From Saltatorellus ferox (GTDB taxonomy: Bacteria > Planctomycetota > UBA1135 > GCA-002686595), in the NCBI GenBank assembly GCA_007751475.1, contig CP036434.1:1736001-1800000 (forward strand): a stretch of 64,000 nucleotides of DNA, read 5' to 3'. The translations under genes were made by a program, and so were the position numbers. Below, in pieces: positions 9,692-20,420 of this stretch (within the stretch, counting starts at the first letter, position 1; every line of letters begins with the position of its first letter). The notes beneath the pieces are model-generated. The model was not told the DNA's origin, made no database searches, and saw only the letters and a list, made by a program, of their open reading frames with translations.

Positions 9692-12600
9692 TCAGCGGTT
9701 GAACAGGAAGCTCGGGCTGTTCACCAGCGCCCACGCCAGGTCTTGCGCCGCGCCTAGACGGACGCGCTCCTGGAGACCGGGGCGCGCCGCCACGAACTCG
9801 CGATACAGGGCGGCCGCTTGCTCCGGCGTGCGCTCGGACTTCGGTAGCGCGAGCGCGGTCATGGCCATCTCGGAAAGAACCCGGTGACGGATCGGACGCG
9901 GGCTGCTCGTCGTCGAGAGGCGCAGGGCGCCGAGCACGTGCTGCGAACCATGCTGTTGCTTGAGCGTGGCCACCAGCAGCGTCCCCCCGGGGAAGGAGAT
10001 GTCTTCGGTGGTCTCGGCGACCAGCACATGGCGCTCGCCGAACCTCGGCATGATCGCCCAGCCGGAGCCGGGCTGGCCGTCGATGGCGCCGGCGAGGCCC
10101 CAGCCGTCTTGCTCGAACGATCCCTGCGCGTTCCGAAGGGTCACGCGCCGGCTCACGCCCGGGTCCAGGACCGAGATGGCCGTGACCTCCAGTTCGTTCA
10201 GGACGAAGTTTCCGTTGTCCGCGGCGCCGGGACCTCGTCCCGGGCGGGAGCCATCTGGGAGGGCTTCGAGGCGCAGGCCGGTGATCGGACCGTCGCCAGC
10301 GCCCGCGATCACCGTGTAGACGTCCTTGTCCAGCGCGTCGCCCTCGACTCGAACGGTGCCATCGGTTTCGACGACGAGGCGAGCGCCTCCCGCCGAGAAC
10401 GCCGTGGCGCGGTCGAGGATCTGCCAGTCGGGCAGCGGCGGGACGGTGGCCTCCCAGGCCGCCTGCTCGGCGACTGCCTGGGCCTCACCCTCGGGCCCGA
10501 GGGCCACTCGGTTCTCGAGGGCGAAGGGATCCAGGTTCGGGAGGAAGGCGCCCGCTTCCGCCGCGCTCGGCGGACGGCTCAGGAAGGAGACGAAGAGTTC
10601 ATCGATGATCCCGGCCGGGTCGCGCTCGATGCGGACGAGTTCGGCGATGCCGCCGTCCTCGTCGCGCAGCGCGTTCGCGACGGTCGGGCCGTTCACGAGG
10701 CTCAGCGCCTGCCCGATCGTGACGCCGGTGCCGCGCTCGCACTCGCACGCGCTCTGGCGGGCCGGGCGGCCGAAGACCTCCAGGAACCCATCCTCGCTGG
10801 AGACCGAGCCGTCCACGAGCTGCATCGCGCGCGTGCCGCGCCGCTGTCCGGGCAGGCGCAGCTCGGATCCCGATGCTCGGTGGACCGCATCGAAGAGCAC
10901 CTCGGCCGGCAACCGCCGCGCGAGGGCGTGCGAGTAGTTGCGGTCGTCCTGCTCGTTCCAGCGGGTCGTGGCCACGGAATGCTGATAGACCCGCGACTGG
11001 CAGATCTTGCGCATGAGCGAGCGCGTGTCGAAGCCGCTCGCGATGAACTCCTCGGTCAGCTCCTCGAGGAGCTCCGGATGGCTGGCGGGATTGCCGGCGC
11101 GGATGTCGTCCACGGGTTCGATGATCCCGCGGCCCATGAAGTAGCTCCACACGCGGTTCACGTAGCTCTTCGCGAAGTAGGGGTTCTCGGGCGCCGTCAG
11201 CCAGGCGCTGAGTTCCTCGCGACGGGTTCCGCCCGCGGGAGCGGCCCCCTCGTGCTCGAAGGGAAACGCGGGCTCTGCGACCACATCGGTCTCCGGGAAC
11301 GTCACGTCACCCGTGTCCGCGTCGGAGATGATCTCCTCCGAGGGGCCGGCGGCCTCCTCTCGCTTGACCTGCGCGAACAGACCCGCGAGCTGCCAGTGGT
11401 CCTTCTGGGTCCAGCGCTCGAAGGGATGGTCGTGGCACTTGTTGCAGTTGAAGCGGATCCCGAGGAAGAGCTGCGTCGTGGTTTCCATCGCGAGGTCGGG
11501 CTCGCGGTGGACCTTGAAGAAGTTCGCCGGCGGGTTCGTGAGGGTCGAGCCCGTGGCGGTGAGGATGTCCCGCACGAAGCCGTCGTAGGGAGCGTTGCTC
11601 ACGACCGCTGACTGCACCCAGTCGTGGAAACGCCGCGCGCCCTCGTCTCCGATGAGCCCGGAGTTCACCTGCAGCAGGTCGCACCACTTGTTCGTCCAGT
11701 AGTCAACGTAGTCGGGACTGCCGAGGAGGCGCTCGATCAGTTCCTCGCGCTTCACGCGCGTGTCCCGGCGATCGTCGAGGAACTGCCGCGTGGCGCGGGC
11801 CGTCGGGATCGTGCCGGTGAGGTCGAGGTGCACCCGGCGCACGAACTCGGCGTCCGTGCAGAGGGGCGCGGCCTCGGAGCGGATGGCCTCGAGCTTCGCG
11901 TACACGTGGGCGTCGATCCCGTTGTGCACGGGAGGCGCGCTCCAGGTCCAGCCCTCGCGGTCGCCCATGACGAGCAGGCGGGTCGCCGCGTACTGGCCCT
12001 CGTACCGCGCCAGGATCGCCGACTCGCCGCGTCGCAGCCCGGTGACGAGACCGTGCGCGTCGATGTCGGTGATCTCGATGTCGCTCGTTTCGACGAACGC
12101 GTGGGCCGAGACGTCGCGCCGGGTGCCGTCGCTCAGCGTCGCCCAGACCGCGACCTGCTGGCGGTCGCCGACATGCTGGAGCACGGGGTCCTTCGGCAGC
12201 AGCTCGATGGACGCGACGCGCGCGGCGTCCGGCTCGTAGGGAGCGCCGCGCTCGGTCCAGGCCTCGAGGAGCGCGTGGTCGTGGGAGTCCGGGACGAGCG
12301 CCTGGCCGCCGACGTGGGGGACGCGCCCGATCGGCTTCAGGAGGAACAGGCTGCTCCCGGGCGCGACCCGGTCGAAGCGGCGTGCTCCGAGGTCGTCGGT
12401 GAGCGAGCCGTGGTCGAAGAGCGGGTCATAGCCGCGCAGGGAGAGCTGGAAGCCGTTCTGGCCATCCGCCGAGCCGTGGCAGCTGCCGGTGTTGCAGCCG
12501 GAGCGTGAAATGACCGGCATCACGTCGGTCAAAAAGCGCGGCTCGGGCGTCTCGTCCATGCCGGAGACGCGGTACGGCACGCGGACCTCGAGGTCGTCGA

Positions 12601-12901
12601 CGCGGAGGAAGAGCTCGCCCGAGCCGTCGGCGATCGGCCGGACGAGGCCGCGGGGGTCGATGCTCAGGTGCTCCTCGGCGCCCGTCGCCTGGACGTCGCG
12701 CGTCAGGTCGCTCGCGGTTCCGTCGGCGGTGCTGCCCATGGTGATGAGCTGGACGTAGGCGAAGCGTCCCTCGAGCACGACCTCTTCGGGCACCACGTCG
12801 AGCGCGATGAAGGCCGAAGTGTGCGGGGCCTCCGTGTGGGCGAAGAGTTGTGCGACGAGCAGCCAGAGCGCAACGATCAGAACGGCGAAGACGTGTTTCA
12901 T
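9692..12901 (-). CDS. DUF1549/DUF1553 domain protein with haem-binding and BIG2-like regions
   Basis: 1069 aa with an N-terminal signal ([23 protein letters not shown]). In order: a beta-rich region; SGCNTGSCHGSADGQNGFQLSLRGYDP, typical of planctomycete PSCyt-type c-type cytochrome segments; an Ig-like BIG2 region (about 225-320, VGDRQQVAVWATLSDGTRRDVS); DUF1549 with RRVHLDLTGTIPTARATRQFLDD and the CxxCH FNCNKCHDHPFERW; then DUF1553 (WLTAPENPYFAKSYVNRVWSYFMGRGI). A longer frame upstream lies inside the neighbouring gene; the ATG at 12901 overlaps its stop by 4 bp. Function is unknown; families of this kind accompany DUF1501 proteins in planctomycetes and are thought to act in the periplasm. 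Confidence 0.9.
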   Translation of the reverse strand: MKHVFAVLIVALWLLVAQLFAHTEAPHTSAFIALDVVPEEVVLEGRFAYVQLITMGSTADGTASDLTRDVQATGAEEHLSIDPRGLVRPIADGSGELFLRVDDLEVRVPYRVSGMDETPEPRFLTDVMPVISRSGCNTGSCHGSADGQNGFQLSLRGYDPLFDHGSLTDDLGARRFDRVAPGSSLFLLKPIGRVPHVGGQALVPDSHDHALLEAWTERGAPYEPDAARVASIELLPKDPVLQHVGDRQQVAVWATLSDGTRRDVSAHAFVETSDIEITDIDAHGLVTGLRRGESAILARYEGQYAATRLLVMGDREGWTWSAPPVHNGIDAHVYAKLEAIRSEAAPLCTDAEFVRRVHLDLTGTIPTARATRQFLDDRRDTRVKREELIERLLGSPDYVDYWTNKWCDLLQVNSGLIGDEGARRFHDWVQSAVVSNAPYDGFVRDILTATGSTLTNPPANFFKVHREPDLAMETTTQLFLGIRFNCNKCHDHPFERWTQKDHWQLAGLFAQVKREEAAGPSEEIISDADTGDVTFPETDVVAEPAFPFEHEGAAPAGGTRREELSAWLTAPENPYFAKSYVNRVWSYFMGRGIIEPVDDIRAGNPASHPELLEELTEEFIASGFDTRSLMRKICQSRVYQHSVATTRWNEQDDRNYSHALARRLPAEVLFDAVHRASGSELRLPGQRRGTRAMQLVDGSVSSEDGFLEVFGRPARQSACECERGTGVTIGQALSLVNGPTVANALRDEDGGIAELVRIERDPAGIIDELFVSFLSRPPSAAEAGAFLPNLDPFALENRVALGPEGEAQAVAEQAAWEATVPPLPDWQILDRATAFSAGGARLVVETDGTVRVEGDALDKDVYTVIAGAGDGPITGLRLEALPDGSRPGRGPGAADNGNFVLNELEVTAISVLDPGVSRRVTLRNAQGSFEQDGWGLAGAIDGQPGSGWAIMPRFGERHVLVAETTEDISFPGGTLLVATLKQQHGSQHVLGALRLSTTSSPRPIRHRVLSEMAMTALALPKSERTPEQAAALYREFVAARPGLQERVRLGAAQDLAWALVNSPSFLFNR

Positions 12902-14343
12902 GGCCGGGTCTCTCCGTCGGTGGAGTCCGTGGTCTCGGTAGATTCGGCGCGCTCGAGCGGTACGGGCACGAACTCTCGAAGTAGCGCTCCGCCCTCCGCG
13001 GAGTAGATGCGAACGACGCCGTCGAAGCCGCCCGCGGCCACCTCCCTGCCGGACGCGCGGCAAGCGACCGTGTAGACGCCGCCGGGTACGTCGCGGCTCC
13101 AGAGCGGCGCTTCCGCTTCGGCGTCGTAGAAGCGCACGGTCCCCGCGCCGCGCAGGCTGGAACCGGCCGCAAAGCGCGCACCGTCCTGGGTCCAGGCCAC
13201 GGAGAACACCCTCCCCGGGAGCCGCTCGAAGGCGCGCAGCAGGTTGAAGTCGTCGCCGATCACCCGCTTCTTCTCGCGGTACGTTCGATACGTCTTCGGC
13301 GCCCCGTCCGCGCCGCCGACGAGCAGCTCATCGCGCCCGGGTCGACGCGCCACCGACATCAGGCCGCCGCGCAGCGCGCCCGGCGTGATGCTCGTGATGT
13401 TGTCGATGAACTGCTGGGACTCGACCTTGATCAGCTTCATCGAGCGATCCCGGCTGACCGTGATGAGGTGGGAGTCGTCGCTGGAAAACGCGGTGCCGAG
13501 CACCCAGTCCGCGTGCGCGCCCTGGAAGAGCACTTCCTTGCCGGTGGCCGCTTCGAGGACCCGTACCGTGTGATCCGCGCAGCCGACGGCCACGAGCGTT
13601 CCGTCGCCCGACCAGCTGACGCCGTGGAGCGTGTCGAACGTGAGCTGCTTCGAGAGCAGGAGCTCTTCCTTCGCCACGTCCCAGATCTGCACCTCGCCTC
13701 GGACCGCGGGAACTCCCCCGGACACCGCGAGCCGCGCGCCGTCGGGGGAGAACGCTATCGCCTCGATGCGGTCAGAGAGTCCCACGAGGCGCGCGAGAGG
13801 ATCGAAGGGCGCCTCGGCGTCCGCGCGATGCAGCAGGACCTCACCACGGCCGCTGACGGCGAGCGTCGCTCCGTCCGGTGAGTAAGCGAGCGACGTCACG
13901 ACCGGCGGCCGCGTGTAGATCGGCTCGCCCGCCCCGTTGCGCGCCTCCGCGGGCACCGCCTGTGCGTCGTCCGTCGCGCCTTCGTCGATCCAGCGCCGGA
14001 CGAGATCCACGGTGGCGGCGTCGAGCGGCTCGCCCTCGGGCGGCATCGAGGCCGGGAGTCCGTCCTCGGAGGCGATGACCTCCAGCAGCAGGCTCTCCGC
14101 CGCGCTCCCCGGGACCACGAGCGGCGCGTCGCCGCCCAGGAGATCCCCATGGACGACGAGCCGCACGTCGCCGCTCGATCGGGCCGGCTGGTGGCAGCCC
14201 TGGCAATGCGCGGCGAAGATCGGAAGCAGGTCACGTTCGAAGCTGACGGGCTCCTGGGCGGGCTCCTGCGCCGGCGCTGCCTCCTGGGGTGAAAGCAGGG
14301 ACGGGGCGACGAACAGGAGCAGGGCCATGGACGGCGCGATCAT
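12898..14343 (-). CDS. Planctomycete cytochrome c domain plus WD40 repeats
   Basis: 481 aa. A signal peptide ([21 protein letters not shown]) is followed by [22 protein letters not shown], a CxxCH c-type haem site of the PSCyt1 type, and [24 protein letters not shown], the usual end of that domain. From about residue 150 come WD40 blades ([78 protein letters not shown]). It overlaps both neighbours by 4 bp in a three-gene operon. The cytochrome may transfer electrons to or from the DUF1549 protein, which is inference. Confidence 0.9.
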   Translation of the reverse strand: MIAPSMALLLFVAPSLLSPQEAAPAQEPAQEPVSFERDLLPIFAAHCQGCHQPARSSGDVRLVVHGDLLGGDAPLVVPGSAAESLLLEVIASEDGLPASMPPEGEPLDAATVDLVRRWIDEGATDDAQAVPAEARNGAGEPIYTRPPVVTSLAYSPDGATLAVSGRGEVLLHRADAEAPFDPLARLVGLSDRIEAIAFSPDGARLAVSGGVPAVRGEVQIWDVAKEELLLSKQLTFDTLHGVSWSGDGTLVAVGCADHTVRVLEAATGKEVLFQGAHADWVLGTAFSSDDSHLITVSRDRSMKLIKVESQQFIDNITSITPGALRGGLMSVARRPGRDELLVGGADGAPKTYRTYREKKRVIGDDFNLLRAFERLPGRVFSVAWTQDGARFAAGSSLRGAGTVRFYDAEAEAPLWSRDVPGGVYTVACRASGREVAAGGFDGVVRIYSAEGGALLREFVPVPLERAESTETTDSTDGETRP

Positions 14344-15764
14344 GCGAATAGATCCAGAACGGGCTGGCCCTTGACGAGTTCACGGGGCTGGTTCAGGTGG
14401 TTCATCACCTGCGTGTGCGGTTCGATCCCGATGGCATGGTAGATCGTCGCCAGAAGATCGGTGGGGTGCACGGGCGCCGCGATCGGCGCGGAGCCGGTTT
14501 CATCGGACGCGCCGTGCACGTGGCCACGCTTGACGCCGCCGCCCGCCACGACCGCCGTGAAGCAGTAGGGCCAGTGATCGCGGCTGTCGGCGTCGTTGTC
14601 GTTGCCCGACGTGGACAGCCCCTTGCGCGGGCTTCGGCCGAACTCCCCGACGGCGACGACGAGCGTCTCGTCGAGGAGCCCGCGTTCGTCGAGATCCTCG
14701 ATCAGCGTGGCGAGCGCCGGGTCGAGCATCGGCGCGGCCAGATCGCGCATGCGGTGCTGGAGATCGAGGTGCACGTCCCAGGAGTGCAGGTCCGAGTTCG
14801 CGGGCTTGGACCAGTTGACCTGGACCACGCGCGTGCCGGCTTCGACGAAGCGGCGAGCGAGCAGGCAGCTCTGGCCGAAGGTGTTGCGTCCGTAGCGATC
14901 GCGGAGCTCCTTCGGCTCCGCCTGGATGTCGAACGCTTCCCGGGCGCGACCCGAGAGGACGAGTTCCAGCGCGGTGTCCGTGTAGTCGTCGAGATCGAAG
15001 CGCTCGACCGCGCGGCCGACGTCGGCGTCCGTCTCTCCGATCAGTCCGCGCATCTTCGCCCGGCGCGCCAGGCGGGCGACCGACAGCTCCGGGCGGAGCG
15101 CGAGGTCGTCGACCTTGATGCGGTCCATCTTCGACTGGTCGGTGTCGTCGCCCGACGGGAACAGCGTGTAGGGATCGAACGCGCGGCCGAGGAAGCCGCC
15201 CGTGCCCGCCTTGCCGATGACGTTGCTCTCCTGGAGGGGCCGCGGCATCGTCACGTACGGCAGCGTCGCGACGGTGGGGGGCATGAGCCGCGAGATGTGG
15301 CTGCCGAAGTTCGGGAAGTCCTTGGGCGACGGCGGCTCGAGCTGGCCCGAGGGGCTGACCTTGTCGGCCGTGTAGCCCGTCAGCATCTGGTAGTGCGCGG
15401 CCGTGTGGTTAAAAAGCCCGACGGGCGTGTAGCTCATCGAGCGCACGAAGGTGAGCTTGTCCGTGACCTGGGCGAGGCGCGGCAGGAGCTCGGTGACCTC
15501 CATGCCGGGGACCTTGCTGGCGATCGTCTTGAACGAGCTCCGTACGTCGTCGGGCACGTCGTCCTTCGGATCCCACAGGTCGATGTGGCTGGGCCCGCCC
15601 TGGAGGAAGACGAGGATGACGCTCTTCGCGCTTCCGAACCCCTTCCCTCCCGCGCGCGCTGGGCTGCCGAGTGCGCGGCCGCCGAAGGTGAGCAGAGGCG
15701 GCAGGCCGAGCAGGGTGCCGGCGCCGAAGCGGAGGAGGTCGCGGCGTGTGTGGGGGGAGCGCAT
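14340..15764 (-). CDS. DUF1501 domain-containing protein (Tat-exported)
   Basis: 474 aa from the ATG at 15764, which is preceded by AAGGA. The N-terminus [27 protein letters not shown] is a twin-arginine signal. The body has DUF1501 hallmarks of a sulfatase/alkaline-phosphatase-like fold: [64 protein letters not shown] and [14 protein letters not shown]. First gene of the operon with the cytochrome/WD40 and DUF1549 genes. DUF1501 proteins are abundant in planctomycetes and have no settled biochemical role. Confidence 0.92.
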   Translation of the reverse strand: MRSPHTRRDLLRFGAGTLLGLPPLLTFGGRALGSPARAGGKGFGSAKSVILVFLQGGPSHIDLWDPKDDVPDDVRSSFKTIASKVPGMEVTELLPRLAQVTDKLTFVRSMSYTPVGLFNHTAAHYQMLTGYTADKVSPSGQLEPPSPKDFPNFGSHISRLMPPTVATLPYVTMPRPLQESNVIGKAGTGGFLGRAFDPYTLFPSGDDTDQSKMDRIKVDDLALRPELSVARLARRAKMRGLIGETDADVGRAVERFDLDDYTDTALELVLSGRAREAFDIQAEPKELRDRYGRNTFGQSCLLARRFVEAGTRVVQVNWSKPANSDLHSWDVHLDLQHRMRDLAAPMLDPALATLIEDLDERGLLDETLVVAVGEFGRSPRKGLSTSGNDNDADSRDHWPYCFTAVVAGGGVKRGHVHGASDETGSAPIAAPVHPTDLLATIYHAIGIEPHTQVMNHLNQPRELVKGQPVLDLFA

Positions 15765-15911
15765 GGGTGGTCCTTGCAGGATAGACCGCTCCGCCAAAAG
15801 TTAGTGCAATCGATCCGATCCGGGACAGTCCCTGGGATCCGCCGCGCGTGAGCGTCTCGATGGATTGATCGAGGAAGGGCCTCATCTGCGAGGCGACTCG
15901 GCTGCAAGGCG

Positions 15912-15948
15912 AAAACGGGCGGCGGCCAGGGCTGGCTCGCCACCCGTT
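15912..15948 (-). terminator. Rho-independent terminator after the M1 peptidase gene
   Basis: Read on the minus strand, a GC-rich stem AACGGGTGGCG / CGCCGCCCGTT (one mismatch) encloses a short loop and is followed directly by TTTTC. It starts 9 bp after the peptidase stop codon. Confidence 0.65.
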
Positions 15949-15956
15949 CCTGGGCT

Positions 15957-17672
15957 TCAGTCCGCGCCCTGCTCTTCCACGTCCATGTAGAAGTTGCGAT
16001 CCAGTTCGAGGCTCTCCAGCGGGCCGCCGAGGGCGATTGGGGTCGGCTTCGTCGAGACGATCACCCGTTGCTCTGCGCCGTTGAGGCGGACGTCGACCGG
16101 AACCTTGAAGCCCGGAACGACGTTCTTCCACCAGAGGCGCACGCCGCCGTCCACGCCCTCGTAGGCGAGGACGGGGATCTTCGTGGTCCGGAGGTACTGG
16201 TCGAAGAAGGGGCCGAAGTCGAACCCCGTTTCGCGGCTGATGTAGGCCTCGAAATCCTCGGTCTTCACGGTGTCGTGCCAGAACTCCTCGTTGATACCGC
16301 GCAGGACCCGGCGCCATCGTTCGTCGTCGTTCACGATGCTCCGCATCGTGTGCAGCATGTTCCCGCCCTTGTAGTACATGTCGCCCGAACCCGAGCGGTT
16401 CAGCCCGTAGGTGCCGATGATCGGGACGTCGTTCTTGATCAGCTTGCGACAGCCGATGACGTAGTCCTCTGCTTCCTCCTTGCTGAAGTGGTAGTCGACG
16501 AAGAGGTTCTCGGCGTAGTTGGCGAAGCTCTCATGGATCCACATGTCCGCGACGTCGTCCATGGAGACGTTGTTGCCCCACCACTCGTGGGCGGACTCGT
16601 GCACGATGATGAAGTCGAACTTCAGGCCCACGCCGGTTTCGCTGAGGTCGCGCCCGCGGTAGCCGTTCTCGAAGCCGTTGCCGTAGGTGACGGAGCTCTG
16701 GTGCTCCATGCCCAGGTAGGGGACCACGACGAGCTTGTAGCTGTCCTCGTAGAAGGGGTACTGGCCGAACCAGTGCTCGAAGGCCTCGAGGGTGCGCGGC
16801 ACCTCCTGGAACTGCTTCCTGGCCTTCTCTTCCTGGTGTTCCAGCACCCAGTACTGGACGTCGAGCGTGCCCCCTTTCCCCTCGTAGGTGCTGGAGATCG
16901 GCATGTAGTGGCCGATGTTGAGGTTGACGCAGTAGTTGTTGATCGGGTTCGTGACCTGCCAGTGGAAGCTGCGCGTCTTCGCTTCGGCGTCGCGGCTCTG
17001 GTCCTTCAGGCGACCGTTCGATACCGCGACCAGGTCCTCGGGGACGGTCACGCGAACGTCGACGCCGCGGTCGGGCTCGTCGTAGCCGTGATCCTTGTTC
17101 GGCCACCACACGCTGGCGCCGAGCCCCTGGCAGGTGGTGGCGATGAACGGGCCGCCCTTCGAGTCTCGGCCCCAGGTGAAGCCTCCGCTCCAGGGCGGTC
17201 GCAGGCTCTCCTGGGGCTCGCCCTCGTAGAAAACCTCGACCTCTTCGTCCTGGCCCGCGGGGATCGCCTCCGCGAAGTCCGCCCAGTAGACGTTCCCGTT
17301 CCTCTCGAAGCGCAGCTCCTCGCCCCGGTGGACGATGCGCGTGATCTCGAGCGGCGGCTGCAGGTCGATCTGCATCCGATCGCCCTTCTTCAGGGTTCGG
17401 AACGAGATGACGTTCGAGCCCTCGAGGCTCTTCGTGTCGGGCATCACCTCGAGGGTGAGCCCGTAGTGCTGCACGTCCCACCACTTGCGCTCGGGGGTGA
17501 TGGAGCCGCGCAGCCGCTCCTGTTCCGTGAAGTCCTGGGCGGCGCTGGTTTCGACCGAAGCGTCGGAGGGAGCGGGTGCCGGGTCGCTCGCCGGGTCGAT
17601 CCCCTGGCAGGAACCGAGGAGCAGAGTGGCGAATCCTCCGAGGAGGACGTGCGCGAAGGAACGGTGGGTCAT
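15957..17672 (-). CDS. M1-family metallopeptidase, lipoprotein
   Basis: 571 aa. The start MTHRSFAHVLLGGFATLLLGSC has a lipobox Cys at about residue 22. The gluzincin zinc site is complete: HESAHEWWGNNVSMDD (HExxH) with the third ligand Glu in WIHESFANYAENL 18 residues on. The usual GxMEN exopeptidase motif reads GMEHQS, so the substrate N-terminus contact differs from classical aminopeptidases. An N-terminal beta-saddle domain (about 75-270) precedes the catalytic domain. Probably digests peptides at the cell envelope. An in-frame extension upstream has no signal peptide and is ignored. Confidence 0.92.
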   Translation of the reverse strand: MTHRSFAHVLLGGFATLLLGSCQGIDPASDPAPAPSDASVETSAAQDFTEQERLRGSITPERKWWDVQHYGLTLEVMPDTKSLEGSNVISFRTLKKGDRMQIDLQPPLEITRIVHRGEELRFERNGNVYWADFAEAIPAGQDEEVEVFYEGEPQESLRPPWSGGFTWGRDSKGGPFIATTCQGLGASVWWPNKDHGYDEPDRGVDVRVTVPEDLVAVSNGRLKDQSRDAEAKTRSFHWQVTNPINNYCVNLNIGHYMPISSTYEGKGGTLDVQYWVLEHQEEKARKQFQEVPRTLEAFEHWFGQYPFYEDSYKLVVVPYLGMEHQSSVTYGNGFENGYRGRDLSETGVGLKFDFIIVHESAHEWWGNNVSMDDVADMWIHESFANYAENLFVDYHFSKEEAEDYVIGCRKLIKNDVPIIGTYGLNRSGSGDMYYKGGNMLHTMRSIVNDDERWRRVLRGINEEFWHDTVKTEDFEAYISRETGFDFGPFFDQYLRTTKIPVLAYEGVDGGVRLWWKNVVPGFKVPVDVRLNGAEQRVIVSTKPTPIALGGPLESLELDRNFYMDVEEQGAD

Positions 17673-17759
17673 GCGACGGAGCGTTGGGTGCTGATAGGCG
17701 TGAGCCGGGTCTGGCAAGACCCGGAATCCTACCAGCACGCGCCGTCCGCGCGGCGAGGC

Positions 17760-20300
17760 TCAGGGTGCCTCTTCCCCCGACGACTCTGCGGGCACGTCCT
17801 GGGCCGGCTCTTCGTCCGCCGCAGGATCGCCCCACGTCTGAATCGGGCGCGCGTCCATGACCCACATGCCTCGGCCATGGGTCGCGATCACGATCATGTC
17901 GTCCCGGGGATGCACCACGAGGTCGTGAACGTAGGTGGTGGGGAGGTCGCCGCCGAGGGGCTGCCAGCTGCGGGCGCGGTCCACGCTCACGTAGACACCC
18001 AGGTCCGTGCCCACGTAGAGCACCTCGGAGTCCTTCGGGTCTTCCGCGATCACGTTGACGGGCCCGCAGGGGATGTCCTGGCCGATCGCCTTCCAGGTCC
18101 GGCCGCGATCCGTCGAGCGCCACAGGTAGGTGCGGAAGTCGTCCCAGCGCTTGCCGTTCTGCGCGAGGTAAACCGTGTTCTCGTCGTAGCGCGACGCGAC
18201 CACGCGGCTCACCCAGCGCTCGTTCGCGAGGCCGGCGGTGATGTCGTTCCAGGTGGTCCCGCCGTCCGGCGAACAGTGCGCCCGTCCGTCGTCGGTGCCC
18301 GCGTAGAGCAGCCCGAATTTCAGGGGCGACTCCGAGAGGGTGGTGATCGTCTGGTAGGGGATGTCGCCGAGCTCCGACGGGTCGTTGCGCGAGAGGTCCG
18401 GGCTGATCGGTTCGATCTTGTCCCCGCGATCCATGGATCGGAAGAGCTTGTTCATCCCGTGGTAGAGGATGCGCGGGTTGTGCGGCGAGATCAGGAACGG
18501 CGCCAGCCACTGGCCGCGCAGCTCGGCCTCGGGGGCGATGCTGTAGCCGTCGTCCTCCTCGTCTTCTTCGTCCTCTGCCTCCAGCGCGAGCCGCGCAAGC
18601 TCACCCGAACGAAGATCGCTACGGTTCACCCGTCCGTAGAAGCCGGCCGAGTACACCACGGCCTCGTCGGTCGGGTCGACCTGGTGGTAGCTGGCTTCGC
18701 CTCCGGGCGCGTACTCGAACTCGACCGCAGGCACCCGATCACGGCCCCTCGAGAGGTCCACGACTCCGCTGCGGCTGCCGTGGTCCTGGATCGAACCGTA
18801 GACCTTGAAGGGCTCGCCCATGTCGTAGCCGACGTTGTAGAACTGCACCGGGTTCAGCCGATCGGTGAACGAGCGCCAGTTCGCACCCGCGTCGTAGGAC
18901 AGGTACACGCCGCCGTCGTTTCCGTTCACCAGGTAGTCGGTGTTCTCCGGGTCGATCCATAGGGCGTGGTGGTCGCCGTGCATACCGCGGAGGCGCCGGA
19001 AGGTCTTGCCGCCGTCGTCGGAGACGTTGAGCGCGAGACCCATGATGTAGACGCGCTCTTCGTTCCCGGGATCCACGCGGATCTGCCCGAAGACCCAGCC
19101 GTACGTGGAGGAGAGCCCCTCCATGTAGTCATTCGATTCGGAGACCTTGGTCCAGGAGTCGCCGCGGTCGTTCGAGCGATAGACCTCGGCTCCCTTGATG
19201 TGAGCTTCGCGCTTGCGTCCGTAGGAGTCGGTCCCCGCGTCCTCCTCGGGGTCGAGCTCTACCATCTCGTAGTTGTCCACGAAGGCGTAGAGCACCTCCG
19301 GATTCGAGCGAGCCACGTCGATGCCGATCCGCCCGCGGAACTGGCCCGCGGGCAGCCCGGCCGCGGCCTCCGTCCAGGTCTCGCCGCCGTCCATGGTGCG
19401 CCAGATCGAGGACTGGCCGTAGCCTTCCTCGTTGCGCGGGTCGTTCCAGCGTCGACGGATGCGCTCCCACGTCGCCGCGTACAGGATCCCTGGATCGACG
19501 GGATCCATGACGAGGTCGATGGCGCCGGTGCGGTCGTCGATGAAGAGCACGTGCTCCCAGCTCTCACCGCCGTCCCGGGTTCGGTAGACGCCCCGCTCAT
19601 GGTTGTCGGTCCACTCGTGGCCCGAGGCCGCCACGTACACCGTGTTCGGATCCTCCGGGTGCACGAGGACCCGGGAGATCGTATGGGTCGCCGTCAGGCC
19701 CTTGTGCTCCCACGTTTCGCCCCGGTCCTTCGAGAGCCAGACGCCCGCGCCCGCCATGGAAGAGCGGAAGATGTTCGCCTCGCCGGTGCCGACCCAGAGA
19801 TGCGCCGGCTCGGAAGGGGAAAGGGCGAGGTTGCCGATGGACGCGGTCGGAGCGTCGTCGAAGACCTGCTCCCAGGTCGTGCCTTCGTTCCGGGTGCGCC
19901 AGACTCCACCCGAGGCGGTGGCCACGTACATCCCGTAGTTCTGCCCGCGACTTCCGGGAACAGCCACGTCGGTGACGCGTCCGCCGATGTTCGTCGGCCC
20001 GATGAACTGCCACTTCAGGTCCTTGAAGGGCGAGGCCTCCTCGGCGGCCACGTGCTGTCGCCACCACGCCATGCGACGCTCCGGATCATGGCCCGCACCA
20101 TCGGAAACATCATCCAGCAGATCGTCCAGCGAGCCGCTGAGTTCATCGATCTGCTGGCGCAGGGCTTCGAGCTGCTGCTCCAGCTTTGCCTTCTGCTGAT
20201 CCTCCGGGCTCACCGATTGGGCGGAACAGAGGCCCGCGCCGAAGAGAAGTCCGAGGGAGGGAAGAACCAGGCGCGAGAGGTGCGAATAGGATGGCGACAT
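17760..20300 (-). CDS. Secreted BNR/VPS10-like repeat protein
   Basis: 846 aa. A signal peptide (LVLPSLGLLFGAGLCSAQS) is followed by a predicted coiled coil (QQKAKLEQQLEALRQQIDELSGSL) and then many Asp-box (BNR) repeats: SKDRGETWEHKG, TRDGGESWEHVL, TMDGGETWTEAA, SNDRGDSWTKVS, SDDGGKTFRRL, SPDGGTTWNDI and STDRGRTWKAIG. This is the beta-propeller of sortilin-like or glycosyl-hydrolase BNR families. No catalytic pair can be assigned. An acidic low-complexity insert (EAEDEEDEEDDG) sits near residue 590. The ATG at 20300 was chosen over a frame start 24 bp upstream because it begins the signal peptide. Confidence 0.85.
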   Translation of the reverse strand: MSPSYSHLSRLVLPSLGLLFGAGLCSAQSVSPEDQQKAKLEQQLEALRQQIDELSGSLDDLLDDVSDGAGHDPERRMAWWRQHVAAEEASPFKDLKWQFIGPTNIGGRVTDVAVPGSRGQNYGMYVATASGGVWRTRNEGTTWEQVFDDAPTASIGNLALSPSEPAHLWVGTGEANIFRSSMAGAGVWLSKDRGETWEHKGLTATHTISRVLVHPEDPNTVYVAASGHEWTDNHERGVYRTRDGGESWEHVLFIDDRTGAIDLVMDPVDPGILYAATWERIRRRWNDPRNEEGYGQSSIWRTMDGGETWTEAAAGLPAGQFRGRIGIDVARSNPEVLYAFVDNYEMVELDPEEDAGTDSYGRKREAHIKGAEVYRSNDRGDSWTKVSESNDYMEGLSSTYGWVFGQIRVDPGNEERVYIMGLALNVSDDGGKTFRRLRGMHGDHHALWIDPENTDYLVNGNDGGVYLSYDAGANWRSFTDRLNPVQFYNVGYDMGEPFKVYGSIQDHGSRSGVVDLSRGRDRVPAVEFEYAPGGEASYHQVDPTDEAVVYSAGFYGRVNRSDLRSGELARLALEAEDEEDEEDDGYSIAPEAELRGQWLAPFLISPHNPRILYHGMNKLFRSMDRGDKIEPISPDLSRNDPSELGDIPYQTITTLSESPLKFGLLYAGTDDGRAHCSPDGGTTWNDITAGLANERWVSRVVASRYDENTVYLAQNGKRWDDFRTYLWRSTDRGRTWKAIGQDIPCGPVNVIAEDPKDSEVLYVGTDLGVYVSVDRARSWQPLGGDLPTTYVHDLVVHPRDDMIVIATHGRGMWVMDARPIQTWGDPAADEEPAQDVPAESSGEEAP

Positions 20301-20420
20301 ACGGCAAGAAGGGGGGATCAGCACGACAGCCTGCGTCTTTCCGCGAGGGAGGGCAGGTTCAGGAGAGTCCCTGAGCCTAGCAGCCCCATCGCTTCCGCGC
20401 CGTACGCCCTCGGTATCCGC

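Noticed and set aside
9884..12508. Long plus-strand frames opposite the DUF1549 gene
   Set aside because: Shadow frames of the minus-strand gene, which has clear domains and haem motifs.
14397..15851. 484-codon plus-strand frame
   Set aside because: Antisense to DUF1501 with no motif of its own.
16068..18962. 964-codon open frame on the plus strand
   Set aside because: Antisense to the M1 peptidase and BNR genes; its composition is the mirror of high-GC coding sequence and it has no recognisable domain.
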